Shown in pieces: positions 20,832 through 29,323 of a stretch of 64,000 nt of DNA. Each line of letters starts with the position of its first letter. Position 1 is the stretch's first letter. The notes under the pieces were generated by a model. It was not told where the DNA came from, made no database searches, and worked only from the letters and a program-made list of their open reading frames with translations. Both the position numbers and the translations under genes were made by a program. The stretch spans positions 91,887-155,886 of the forward strand of contig NZ_JACSYA010000011.1 of the NCBI RefSeq assembly GCF_029870285.1, in the 5' to 3' direction. Source of the DNA: Delftia sp. PS-11 (GTDB taxonomy: Bacteria; Pseudomonadota; Gammaproteobacteria; Burkholderiales; Burkholderiaceae_C).

Positions 20832-23330
20832 TCAGGCCTCCTGCGGATTCGACAGGCTCTGGGCTGGCAGCTCCAGACCCAGCAGCTCACCCAGCACGGG
20901 CAGGGCCAGCGCGGCGCGCTGCACGTCCCAGGGTTGGGCACCGGGTGTGCCTGCCAGGCGGGCCACGGGCTGGGCGCCCGCAGTCTGGGACTGGCGGGCC
21001 TTCTCACCCAGGCTCTGGCGTTCGTGCGTGGAAAACTCCGAAAAGCTGCGACGCACCAGCGGCAGGATTTGCACGAACTGGGTTTCGCCCAGTTGGGCCA
21101 GCCAGGCATCGACAGCGCCCCAGATGGCCTGGTCGTGCAGCAGCACCAGGGCCTGGCGGTTGAGGAAGCCGTCAAGCCAGGCGGCGGCGTCCAGCGGCGG
21201 CACGCCCAGCGAGAGGTTGCGCGACAGCTGGGTGGACACGCCGGCGGTGTCGAGCAGTTGGGCGTCAAGCAGCAGGCGGCAGGCCATGCCGCGCAGCAGT
21301 GCCGCCGCCGCATCGCCCAGGGCCAGGCTGCGCAAGGCGCCATGCCAGGCCTGCATCGGCTCGGCTGCTTCGCGCAGGCGCAGCGCCTCGTGGGCCTGGA
21401 GCACGGTGGCCTGCATGCTGCGGGCAGCGTCCTCGTCCAGCGACATGCAGGCTACGGGCAGGCCAATGGCCGCGCGCAGGGCCAGGCTGTCGATGACGCT
21501 GGCCAGCGCCTGGGTGTCGGTCTGGCGCACGCTGCCGTAGCGGTAGACGTTGGCCAGCGGCGGCAGCGCCTGCAGCAGCTGGGCGACATCGCCCGTGCTG
21601 GCCGAGCGCTCGGCCAGGTCGTGCATGAGCGCATCGACCAGCTGCGGCAGGTCGGCCAGCAGGGCATCATCCACCGCCTGGGCCATTTTAGGCAGCGGGG
21701 TGTCGGCATCCATGCTTTGCCGCACCTTGGCCGATGCGGCCTGCACCAGGGTGCCGCCGAAGCGGCTGGCCTCGATGATGCGCACGGCCAGCCCGGGCTC
21801 CCACTGCAGTTGCCAGCTTTCGCGGAAGGTGCCTCGGTTGCGCTGCTGGTCGGCGGCAAGGCGCCCCCAGTCGATGCCCAGCAGGCGCAGGCGGTGCAGG
21901 AACTGGCTGCGCTCGCGGTCGATGTCTTTGCGCAGGTCCAGGGCCAGCAGCTTGGCAGCGGCCTCGGGCTTGAGGCGCAGGCTTTTTTGCTGCTGCTCGA
22001 TGTCGCGCTGCAGCGGTACCTGGGGCACGTCTGCGGGCACCGCGCCAATGCGGTCGCCCACGCTGAGTTCGCGCTCGATCAGGGCCAGGGGCGCGCGCTC
22101 GCCCATGCAGATGACGGTGACGATGGCCTCTTCCAGCTCGGGCAGGCCCGGGCTGGCATGGCCGCGCAGGGCGGCAAGGCTCTCGGCCAGACGCGTGGCT
22201 TCGATGATGTGGGCGCTGGAGCAGTCCAGGTCTTTGGAGCGCAGCAGCTGCGCCACGCGCGCCAGCCAGGCCACCGTGCGGCGGCGGATGTCAATGCCGC
22301 CATCCGCCACATGCTGCGAGGATTGCCACAGGTGCTCGTACCAGCCCGGCGAGTCCACGCCGGCGCCGTAGCCGCTGGAGGCACACAGGTTGCGGTAGGT
22401 CCAGGGGGCCCAGGTGGCCTGGACCTTGGCCTTGGGCAGGCCCTTGAGCAGTGCGGTATCGGCCTTGGCGGTGACCTGGGCCTTGAGCGCAGGCACGTGC
22501 CAGGCGCCGCAGACCACGGCGATGCGCTGGTAGCCGGCCTTGACGGCTTCGCGCATGCACTGGCGCATCCAGGCTTCGCGCAGGGCCTCGCGCCGGGCAT
22601 GGCGCTCGCCGCGTGCCTCGTTGGGCAGCTCGGCGCGCACGGCGGCCATGGCCTCGGCGATGCCGTCGAACAGTGCCGAGCCGTCGCCACGCTCCTCGAC
22701 CATGCGGTTCCACCAGCTTTCGCCATCGGCATGGCCGGCCGCATGGGCCAGCAGGTCCAGCGGATCGCTCCAGTCATGCACTGCTGCGGGCTCGGGCGGG
22801 TGCTGCGGCGCGCTGGCATCCATGGCGCCGGGTGCGGCATCGTCGTGGCCAGACGCATCTTCAGACGGGTCTGCAGGCAGCCCGGCTGTGGTGGACTCTT
22901 CGTCGCCGCCCGCGCCGCTGCACGCGCCGCTGCACGCGCCGCTGTCCGCCTCCTGGGCTGCGGCCTCGGCCTTCAGGCGCTCCTGCTCGGCCAGGTCCAG
23001 CGCCATGCGGTGGGTCTGAGGCAGGTCCATGAAGCGCGTGGCCACGCCCTGGCGCGCAGCCCATTGCATGGCTTGCCATTCGGGCGAGAACTCGGCAAAA
23101 GGATAGAAGGCGGCATGCGAGGGACTGTCCTGCACATAGACCAGCATGGCCACGGGCGGGCGCAGGTCGGCATGCCCGAGCATGGGCAGCAGGGCCTCGC
23201 CCTCGGGCGGGCCTTCGACCAGCAGGCAATCGGGCTGCAGCTGCTCCAGCGCGTGGAGCAGGCTGCGTGCGCAGCCGGGGCCGTGGTGGCGTATGCCGAA
23301 GAAGTGGAGCGTGTCGGCGGAAGTAGCCAT
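20832..23330 (-). CDS. DUF5682 family protein, possibly TraB/TIKI-like
   Basis: Large protein of 832 residues with no assigned function that I know. The N-terminus reads FFGIRHHGPGCARSLL then DCLLVEGPPEG (Glu39), and a later segment reads CMREAVKAGYQR followed by VVCGAWHVPAL (His278). The spacing of a Gly-x-x-His element, a Glu after a beta strand and a late Gly-Ala-x-His-Val-Pro motif resembles the TraB/TIKI/ChaN/EreA metal-hydrolase superfamily; this link is my inference. A low-complexity Ala/Glu/Gly/Ser linker lies near residues 125-185. It sits between the MoxR and VWA genes, spaced by 7 and 3 bases. Confidence 0.8.
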   Translation of the reverse strand: MATSADTLHFFGIRHHGPGCARSLLHALEQLQPDCLLVEGPPEGEALLPMLGHADLRPPVAMLVYVQDSPSHAAFYPFAEFSPEWQAMQWAARQGVATRFMDLPQTHRMALDLAEQERLKAEAAAQEADSGACSGACSGAGGDEESTTAGLPADPSEDASGHDDAAPGAMDASAPQHPPEPAAVHDWSDPLDLLAHAAGHADGESWWNRMVEERGDGSALFDGIAEAMAAVRAELPNEARGERHARREALREAWMRQCMREAVKAGYQRIAVVCGAWHVPALKAQVTAKADTALLKGLPKAKVQATWAPWTYRNLCASSGYGAGVDSPGWYEHLWQSSQHVADGGIDIRRRTVAWLARVAQLLRSKDLDCSSAHIIEATRLAESLAALRGHASPGLPELEEAIVTVICMGERAPLALIERELSVGDRIGAVPADVPQVPLQRDIEQQQKSLRLKPEAAAKLLALDLRKDIDRERSQFLHRLRLLGIDWGRLAADQQRNRGTFRESWQLQWEPGLAVRIIEASRFGGTLVQAASAKVRQSMDADTPLPKMAQAVDDALLADLPQLVDALMHDLAERSASTGDVAQLLQALPPLANVYRYGSVRQTDTQALASVIDSLALRAAIGLPVACMSLDEDAARSMQATVLQAHEALRLREAAEPMQAWHGALRSLALGDAAAALLRGMACRLLLDAQLLDTAGVSTQLSRNLSLGVPPLDAAAWLDGFLNRQALVLLHDQAIWGAVDAWLAQLGETQFVQILPLVRRSFSEFSTHERQSLGEKARQSQTAGAQPVARLAGTPGAQPWDVQRAALALPVLGELLGLELPAQSLSNPQEA

Positions 23331-23337
23331 GGGGTGC

Positions 23338-24420
23338 TTACAGTTGCTCGCGGCAGGCGCGGTACAGGTCCTTCCAGTCGCTGCGTTCCTTGACCACGGT
23401 TTCCAGGTATTCCTTCCAGACCACGGTATCCTGCACCGGGTCCTTGATCACGGCGCCCAGCAGGCCCGAGGCCACGTCGCCCGCGCGCAGCACGCCGTCG
23501 CCGAAGTGGCCGGCCAGCGCCATGCCGCTGTTGATGACCGAGATGGCTTCGGCCGTGGACAGGGTGCTGCTGGGCGACTTGACGCGCACGCTCTTGCCGT
23601 CTTCGGTCTGGCCGTTGCGCAGTTCGCGGAAGATCTGCACCACGCGGCGTACTTCCTGCAGCGCGGGCGGCTCGGCAGGCAGCGCCAGGGCGCGGCCCTG
23701 CTCGGCCACGCGCTTGGTGACGATCTGCACCTCCTCGTCCTGGGAGGCGGGCACGGGCAGGACCACGGTGTTGAAGCGGCGCTTGAGCGCGCTGGACAGT
23801 TCGTTGACGCCCTTGTCGCGGTTGTTGGCCGTGGCAATGACCGAGAAGCCCTGCACGGCCTGCACTTCAGTGCCCAGCTCGGGCACGGGCAGTGTCTTTT
23901 CGGACAGCACGGTGATCAGCGTGTCCTGCACGTCGGCGGGAATGCGGGTGAGTTCCTCGATGCGCGCGATCTTGCCCAGCTTCATGGCATGCACCAGGGG
24001 GCTGGGAATGAGTGCCTGCTCGGACGGGCCGTGGGCCAGCAGCTGGGCATAGTTCCAGCCGTAGCGCAGCTGCTCTTCACTGGTGCCGGCCGTGCCCTGC
24101 ACCAGCATGGTGGAGTCGCCGCTGACGGCAGCGGACAGGTGCTCGGAGACCCAGGACTTGGCCGTGCCGGGCACGCCGTACAGCAGCAGCGCACGGTCGG
24201 TGGCCAGCGTGGAGACGGCAATTTCCATGAGGCGGGGGTTGCCGATGTACTTGGGAGTGACCTCAAAGCCGTTGTCGAGCTTGCCGCCCATCAGATACTG
24301 GAGCACGGCCCAGGGCGACAGCTTCCAGTTGGGCGGACGCGGACGGTCGTCCACCTTGCGCAGGGCTTCGAGTTCTTCGGCGAATTGCTGTTCGGCATGC
24401 TGGCGCAGGACTTGGCTCAT
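23338..24420 (-). CDS. MoxR-type AAA+ ATPase
   Basis: AAA+ ATPase of 360 residues. Walker A is GVPGTAKS, sensor 1 is IATANNRDKGVNELS and is followed by the arginine pair of LKRRFN. The Walker B region reads ARIEELTRIPADVQD, with Glu where most MoxR proteins have Asp. MoxR ATPases remodel or load cofactors into clients presented by VWA partners, and a VWA protein is encoded two genes downstream. ATG at 24420 (MSQVLRQHAEQQ) is chosen over a 47-residue upstream extension that has no family resemblance. Gaps are 55 bases to DUF5691 and 7 bases to DUF5682. Confidence 0.9.
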   Translation of the reverse strand: MSQVLRQHAEQQFAEELEALRKVDDRPRPPNWKLSPWAVLQYLMGGKLDNGFEVTPKYIGNPRLMEIAVSTLATDRALLLYGVPGTAKSWVSEHLSAAVSGDSTMLVQGTAGTSEEQLRYGWNYAQLLAHGPSEQALIPSPLVHAMKLGKIARIEELTRIPADVQDTLITVLSEKTLPVPELGTEVQAVQGFSVIATANNRDKGVNELSSALKRRFNTVVLPVPASQDEEVQIVTKRVAEQGRALALPAEPPALQEVRRVVQIFRELRNGQTEDGKSVRVKSPSSTLSTAEAISVINSGMALAGHFGDGVLRAGDVASGLLGAVIKDPVQDTVVWKEYLETVVKERSDWKDLYRACREQL

Positions 24421-24475
24421 GGTGTGGTTCCGGGATGAATGAGGGTGGTATTCGGGAAAAGACTGCGGGTCGGGA

Positions 24476-26176
24476 TCACGCCGCACGCTGTACGGCAAAG
24501 GCCTGGTGCAGCCCCAGGCGCAGGCGGACGATGCGTTCAAGGCCGTCACGCACCCGGTCATCGTCCCAGGGCCGTATGCGGCTGCGATCGAGCATGGCCT
24601 GCTGCTCCGGCGTCAGCGCCGAGGCCGGATCGGCGGGCGTGGCAGGCACATCCGCTGGCGCGGCTTCATCTTGCGTGTCGGCCTGCAGCGCCGGCTGGCG
24701 CCACAGCGCGGCAAACCGCTGCAGCGAGGCGACATCCAGCATGCGGGCGCAGGACAGCAGGGCCTGATCGGCCTGCCAGCTGTGCCAGCTTTGCGTGGCA
24801 TGCCGGCCGCCCAGCGCCTGGTGCAAGGCATCGACAAGACGCTCGGACAGCGCGGGCGACAGATATTCCGTATCGGGCATGGACTGCGCAATGCCGGCGA
24901 TGGTGTCAACGAGCTTGCCCTGGTCGCGCTCGAACCAGGCCTGCCACCGCGCCTCGCGCTCGGCAGGCGGCAGCTTGGCCATGAGCAGTTGAACCAGCGT
25001 GTCGGAACGCATCTCGCGCCCCTGCGCCACCTCGATCCATCCGACATCCAGCTGGTGGTTCAAGGCATGCTGCAGCCCCTGGCGCAGCGACGCCTTCCAG
25101 TCGCTTTGGCGCACCCACTGCATCAGCTGCACCGGGGTCTTGCCCAGCGTCTGCGTCCAAAAGCCCAGCGGCGTGAGCTGCACCACCTGCTGCAGCAGCC
25201 AGGCTTTCTGGCCACCACGGAAATACGGGGAAGGCTGCGACACGACGCCATCGTGCGCCCAGTCTTCGGGGGCCTGCTCAGGCGGCTCGATGCTCCACTG
25301 GCCCTGCTCATCCTGGCGCAGCATGGCACGCATCCAGCCCGCCACGCGCTGGCTGTGCGCGCTGCCGGGCAGGCACGACAGCAGCTGGGCCGCATGTTCG
25401 CGCACCTCCCGGCTGCGGTCGCGCAGCAGTTTTTCGAGCAGGGGCTCATCCTCCAGGCTCAGGCCCACGGCCAGTGTCTGGACCATGAGCAGGCGCTCCT
25501 TGGCGCCCAGGTTCTTGAGGCTGGCTTCGAGGCGCTCGCGCGCCCCGGCGGCATCGGTCTGTCGTTCGCTGCGCAGCAAGGCCACGCGCTGGTCCACGGA
25601 GCCTTCCTGCCAGAGCTGCTCAGGGGATGCGGTTTCCTCGACGCCGCCTGCATAGGACCACTGGGGGTTGAGTGTGCCCAGCCACCGCCCGCGCTCGCCG
25701 AGCACAGGGTCCAGCCATGGCCGCAGCGACGTCGCCTGGCGGCCCTGCTCCAGGGCCAGTGCCAGCAGGTCATGGGGCAGGCGCAGCCCCGATTGGTCCA
25801 GAATGCGCAGCATGGCAGCGCGCAGGCTGAAGGGCCCATCGGCCAGCACTTCGCGCATCAGGGATTTGAGCGCCTCATCCTCAGGCGCAGGGCGCCGCTC
25901 CGCAGGGGCAGGCTGTGGCTCCGCCAATGGCGCCTTCAAGGTGATTTGCGACCCCGGCTGCCATCCCGCACGCTCGAAGACCGCTGCCACAGCGCTGGCG
26001 CGCAGCAGTTGCGCCGCTGCGGATTCAGCGGGCTGGACTATTGCCGCCAGCAGCGCCTGATGGCAGGGATCGGTGCCCATGGCAGCTGCCTGCACCAGTG
26101 CCTGCGGCACAGGCAGGCGGTCCGCACCGACCATGGCCGACTGCTGCAGCGCAGCCCAGATTTGTGCATTGCTCAT
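24476..26176 (-). CDS. DUF5691 family protein (HEAT-like repeats)
   Basis: Protein of 566 residues of unknown function that I place in DUF5691 from its position beside SWIM, MoxR and DUF5682 genes and from its sequence style. It is rich in Leu/Gln/Trp helices; the segment LRDRSREVREHAAQLLSCLP looks like a HEAT repeat, so the protein may be a solenoid scaffold. There are no catalytic motifs or membrane segments that I can see. Its ATG overlaps the SWIM gene stop codon by ATGA, implying coupled translation. Confidence 0.75.
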   Translation of the reverse strand: MSNAQIWAALQQSAMVGADRLPVPQALVQAAAMGTDPCHQALLAAIVQPAESAAAQLLRASAVAAVFERAGWQPGSQITLKAPLAEPQPAPAERRPAPEDEALKSLMREVLADGPFSLRAAMLRILDQSGLRLPHDLLALALEQGRQATSLRPWLDPVLGERGRWLGTLNPQWSYAGGVEETASPEQLWQEGSVDQRVALLRSERQTDAAGARERLEASLKNLGAKERLLMVQTLAVGLSLEDEPLLEKLLRDRSREVREHAAQLLSCLPGSAHSQRVAGWMRAMLRQDEQGQWSIEPPEQAPEDWAHDGVVSQPSPYFRGGQKAWLLQQVVQLTPLGFWTQTLGKTPVQLMQWVRQSDWKASLRQGLQHALNHQLDVGWIEVAQGREMRSDTLVQLLMAKLPPAEREARWQAWFERDQGKLVDTIAGIAQSMPDTEYLSPALSERLVDALHQALGGRHATQSWHSWQADQALLSCARMLDVASLQRFAALWRQPALQADTQDEAAPADVPATPADPASALTPEQQAMLDRSRIRPWDDDRVRDGLERIVRLRLGLHQAFAVQRAA

Positions 26177-27594
26177 ACGATCTCACCCCGGTTGTGCCAG
26201 ATGCAGTGCTGAACCTGCGTGTCCTGGCCCGTCTGCCAAGCGCTCAGCAGGCGCCAGCGGCCCAGGCCCGCCACAGGCTCCCATTCGCCAAACAGCTGCA
26301 GCGGCCCGCCTCCGGCGAGTGCCATCAGCTGCCAGGCATCGGCATCGTCGATCACGGCGGGAACCGGCTGGGCCGCCGCCTCGGCGCCCGGCCATGCCAC
26401 CAGCCAGCGGCCTTCGGCGAAAACCAGCCGCGCCCCCGCCTGCCACAGCGGCTGAACGGACTGCAGCGGATTGCCCGCGATGCGCTGGCCCAGCTGCGAC
26501 AGCGTGTCGCCCATGGTCTGCACAGTCAATGGCTGGCCCTGCTGCGGCTCCAGCGCAGCGCCGTTGCCCTGGACCGCGACGGCGCGCAAGGGCGCCTTGC
26601 CAGGGTAGAAGTGCAATGCGCAGCGGTAGCGCGCCCCTGCCACCCAGGCCGACTCGAAACCGCGCCCGCCCTGCGCATAGTCCAGCACCAGCGCCATGCG
26701 CCCGGAGCCCAGGCCCTGCAGCCAGACACGGCGCTCCATGAGCCGGCCTTCGCGCTCGATGGTGCGCAGGCCGGCCACCAGCCATTCATCGTCCACCTGC
26801 TGGCCCCTGGCCTGGACTTCGGCCTTGTCCATGGGCCAGCCCAGGGCGGCCATCACATCGGCGCGCACCTCGGGGCTCAGCTGGTCACGCCGCCGCACGG
26901 CGTCCACGATCAGTTGCCAGTGTCCCAGCTGTACCAGCAGGTCGCGCGGCCAGCCTTCGTGGCTGTCCACCAGTTCCCAGCACTCCCTGACGCGGGCAGC
27001 CATGCCCGTGGCCTGCGCATCCACCATGCGCGCAGACATGGTGCGCCAGCGCTGCTGCGCCTGCGGATTGCCGGCCTGGCTGGCCAGGCCGCTGCGCACC
27101 ATATCCTGCATCCACAGCGACAGTTCCTGCAGTCCGGCCTCGATCTTGTCCCAGCGCTTGTCCTCGCGCCTGGCCTGCTGCCGGGCTGCGGCTTCGGCAT
27201 CGGCCGGTGACGCGGCAACGGCAGCTGCGGCGGCGGCCTTGGCTTCCTTCTTCTCGGCCTTTTCCTGGCGGCTGTCCAGCCAGGACTGCACCCAGGCCGG
27301 CGGATCGCCCCCCTCGGGCACCTGGCCGCCAGCGCGCATCAGCATCAGCGCCAGGCCGTGCTTGCAGGGAAATTTGCGGCTGGGGCAGGAGCATTTGAAC
27401 GACGGTCCCGACAGATCGACCTGGGTCTGGTAGGGCTTGCTGCCACTGCCCTGGCATTCGCCCCAGACCGCAGCGTCATTGCATCCCGTAAGCGGCCATT
27501 TGGATGGGGACAGCAGCCCCTTGGCAGCCTTGCTCGATGCGGCGTCCGGCGACAGCGCCAGCACTTCGCTTTCTGTTCCTAGTACACGCGACAC
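26173..27594 (-). CDS. SWIM zinc-finger protein
   Basis: Protein of 473 residues, first gene of the five-gene cluster. It has a SWIM zinc finger with Cys68, Cys70, Cys77 and His79 in FKCSCPSRKFPCKHG (CxC-x6-CxH), a fold that binds nucleic acid or protein. An Ala/Lys/Glu-rich stretch lies just after it (about residues 115-150). The GTG start at 27594 is preferred over an upstream ATG at 27642 because GGAGAGGGAG precedes it at good spacing. It could be the recognition or regulatory part of the system; that role is inferred. Confidence 0.82.
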   Translation of the reverse strand: MSRVLGTESEVLALSPDAASSKAAKGLLSPSKWPLTGCNDAAVWGECQGSGSKPYQTQVDLSGPSFKCSCPSRKFPCKHGLALMLMRAGGQVPEGGDPPAWVQSWLDSRQEKAEKKEAKAAAAAAVAASPADAEAAARQQARREDKRWDKIEAGLQELSLWMQDMVRSGLASQAGNPQAQQRWRTMSARMVDAQATGMAARVRECWELVDSHEGWPRDLLVQLGHWQLIVDAVRRRDQLSPEVRADVMAALGWPMDKAEVQARGQQVDDEWLVAGLRTIEREGRLMERRVWLQGLGSGRMALVLDYAQGGRGFESAWVAGARYRCALHFYPGKAPLRAVAVQGNGAALEPQQGQPLTVQTMGDTLSQLGQRIAGNPLQSVQPLWQAGARLVFAEGRWLVAWPGAEAAAQPVPAVIDDADAWQLMALAGGGPLQLFGEWEPVAGLGRWRLLSAWQTGQDTQVQHCIWHNRGEIV

Positions 27595-27625
27595 CGAAGC
27601 TCCCTCTCCAAGTGTTGGTATTCGC

Positions 27626-27661
27626 CTGGCGCCATGAAGCAACGAACAGTGACGGCGCCAG
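27626..27661. repeat. Inverted repeat upstream of the SWIM-MoxR cluster
   Basis: CTGGCGCC and GGCGCCAG (8 bp, perfect) are separated by 20 bases within the 5' leader of the SWIM gene. It could form an RNA stem in the leader or be a bound operator. Confidence 0.6.
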
Positions 27662-27672
27662 ACAGGTCCGAA

Positions 27673-27691
27673 AGCCTATCAGCAATAGGCT
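27673..27691. repeat. Inverted repeat AGCCTAT-N5-ATAGGCT upstream of the SWIM gene
   Basis: A perfect 7-bp inverted repeat with a 5-base loop (CAGCA), 79-97 bases upstream of the SWIM gene start. It is of the size of a repressor operator. The factor is unknown. Confidence 0.6.
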
Positions 27692-27965
27692 CTGGCAATT
27701 TGAAACAAATTACAACAACGCTGTAACGAAATGAATATGCCCGATGGTTTTTGGCTTTTCGCCATATCCCAAAGTACATCACGCATTTCACAGCATCAGA
27801 AAAATCAAGCACATCTCATTGAATATTTCTGGAATACGTCATTTTCCTTGCAGCACATCGTCAATCCATCGCAGCGAGTGCCCATTGACATGGCATGGCC
27901 TGCTCAACAGGCACACCTGTACCACTGTGCCGCGCATGCCTGGATGTGCAGATAACGCAAATATA

Positions 27966-27981
27966 CTGTATATTTTCACAG
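27966..27981. promoter_or_regulatory. LexA (SOS) box before the radical SAM gene
   Basis: CTGTATATTTTCACAG matches CTGT-N8-ACAG exactly, with an AT-rich core, the proteobacterial LexA operator form. It overlaps the -10-like TATACT (27962-27967) and TATATT (27969-27974) and ends two bases before the ATG at 27984, so bound LexA would block transcription start. It makes the radical SAM/DUF4130 pair a probable SOS operon. Confidence 0.75.
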
Positions 27982-27983
27982 TT

Positions 27984-29303
27984 ATGGAGTTGAACCGCAA
28001 ACTTTTCATCCTGGCCGATGCGGCCAAGTACGATGCCAGCTGCGCCTCCAGCGGGTCCACGCCCCGCAACTCACTGGACGGCCAGGGCATGGGATCGGTC
28101 ACGGGCATGGGCATCTGCCACAGTTACGCGCCTGACGGGCGCTGCATCTCGCTGCTCAAGATCCTGCTGACGAATTTCTGCCTCTTCGACTGCCTCTACT
28201 GCATCAACCGCAAGAGCTCGAACGTGCAGCGCGCACGCTTCACGGTGGACGAGGTGGTGCGCCTGACGCTGGATTTCTACCGGCGCAACTGCATCGAGGG
28301 GCTGTTCCTGTCCAGCGGCATCATCCGCTCCAGCGACTACACCATGGAGCAGTTGATCGAGGTGGCGCGGCGCCTGCGCGAAGAGCACGATTTCCGCGGC
28401 TATATCCACCTCAAGACCATCCCCGATGCCGCCCCCGAGTTGCTGGCCATGGCTGGGCGCTACGCCGACCGGCTCAGCATCAATGTGGAGCTGCCCACCG
28501 AACAGGGCCTGTCGCGCCTGGCACCGGAAAAGAACGGGCAGCGCATACGGCTGGCCATGCACCGCGTGGACGAGCATGTGCAGGCCTGGCGCGCTGCCGT
28601 GCGCGGGCAGCGCCAGGCGCAGTCTCTGCCGGGGGCCCATGCGCGCCGGGCGCAGGTGCCTCGTTTCGCGCCGGGCGGGCAGAGCACCCAGATGATCGTG
28701 GGCGCGGACGCGGCCACGGATGCCGACATCCTCGCATCCAGCCATACGCTGTATGCAGGCTATGGCCTGCGGCGCGTCTACTACTCGGCGTTCAGCCCCA
28801 TCCCTGATGCATCACGCGACCTGCCGGCGCAGGCGCCGCCGCTGATGCGCGAGCACCGGCTCTACCAGGCCGATTGGCTGATGCGCTTTTACGGCTATGA
28901 AGCGCGCGAGATCGCTGCAGCCGGCAGGCACGGCATGCTGGACCTGGAGATCGACCCCAAGCTGGCCTGGGCGCTGGCCCACCGCGCGCAATTTCCGGTG
29001 GACCTCAATCGCGCGCCGCGCAGCCTGCTGCTGCGCGTGCCCGGCCTGGGCACGCAGACGGTGGACCGGCTGCTGGCAGCGCGGCGCGTGCGGCGGCTGC
29101 GCCTGGATGATTTGCTGGGACTGCGCGCACCTGTGCACAAGGCTCTGCCCTTTGTGCAGGTGGACGGCTACCGGCACGCACAGGGTGAACTCGATTCGGC
29201 AGCGCTGCGCGCCCGGCTGATAGCGCAGTCGCAACGCAGCCAGGCGCAGGTCCGCCACAGCGGCCTGCAGGTGCGCAGCGCCACCCAGGCCAGCCTGTTT
29301 TAG
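27984..29303 (+). CDS. Putative DNA modification/repair radical SAM protein with helix-hairpin-helix
   Basis: Radical SAM enzyme of 439 residues, of the type found beside uracil-DNA-glycosylase-like proteins. The N-terminus LFILADAAKYDASCASSG is characteristic; the 4Fe-4S site is NFCLFDCLYC (C-x3-C-x2-C). The C-terminal third (from about residue 335) has a helix-hairpin-helix of DNA-binding type, NRAPRSLLLRVPGLG followed by TVDRLLAARR. The ATG at 27984 gives the family-typical start and no Shine-Dalgarno sequence precedes it. A LexA box covers its promoter, and DUF4130 follows after 20 bases. The reaction is unknown. Confidence 0.88.
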   Translation: MELNRKLFILADAAKYDASCASSGSTPRNSLDGQGMGSVTGMGICHSYAPDGRCISLLKILLTNFCLFDCLYCINRKSSNVQRARFTVDEVVRLTLDFYRRNCIEGLFLSSGIIRSSDYTMEQLIEVARRLREEHDFRGYIHLKTIPDAAPELLAMAGRYADRLSINVELPTEQGLSRLAPEKNGQRIRLAMHRVDEHVQAWRAAVRGQRQAQSLPGAHARRAQVPRFAPGGQSTQMIVGADAATDADILASSHTLYAGYGLRRVYYSAFSPIPDASRDLPAQAPPLMREHRLYQADWLMRFYGYEAREIAAAGRHGMLDLEIDPKLAWALAHRAQFPVDLNRAPRSLLLRVPGLGTQTVDRLLAARRVRRLRLDDLLGLRAPVHKALPFVQVDGYRHAQGELDSAALRARLIAQSQRSQAQVRHSGLQVRSATQASLF

Positions 29304-29323
29304 CGATCCCGCACGGATGGAAC

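Larger units (their letters stand above)
27595..27983. other. AT-richer divergent promoter region between the SWIM cluster and the radical SAM gene
   Basis: About 390 bases, clearly less GC-rich than its surroundings. It holds two perfect inverted repeats on the SWIM side, CTGGCGCC/GGCGCCAG (27626-27633 and 27654-27661) and AGCCTAT/ATAGGCT (27673-27679 and 27685-27691), and a LexA-type box abutting the radical SAM gene. No believable small gene is seen. Confidence 0.6.

Noticed and set aside
19683..23393. 1236-codon plus-strand open frame opposite the VWA and DUF5682 genes
   Set aside because: Composition is typical of an antisense shadow; the minus-strand genes have MIDAS and other motifs and tight operon spacing.
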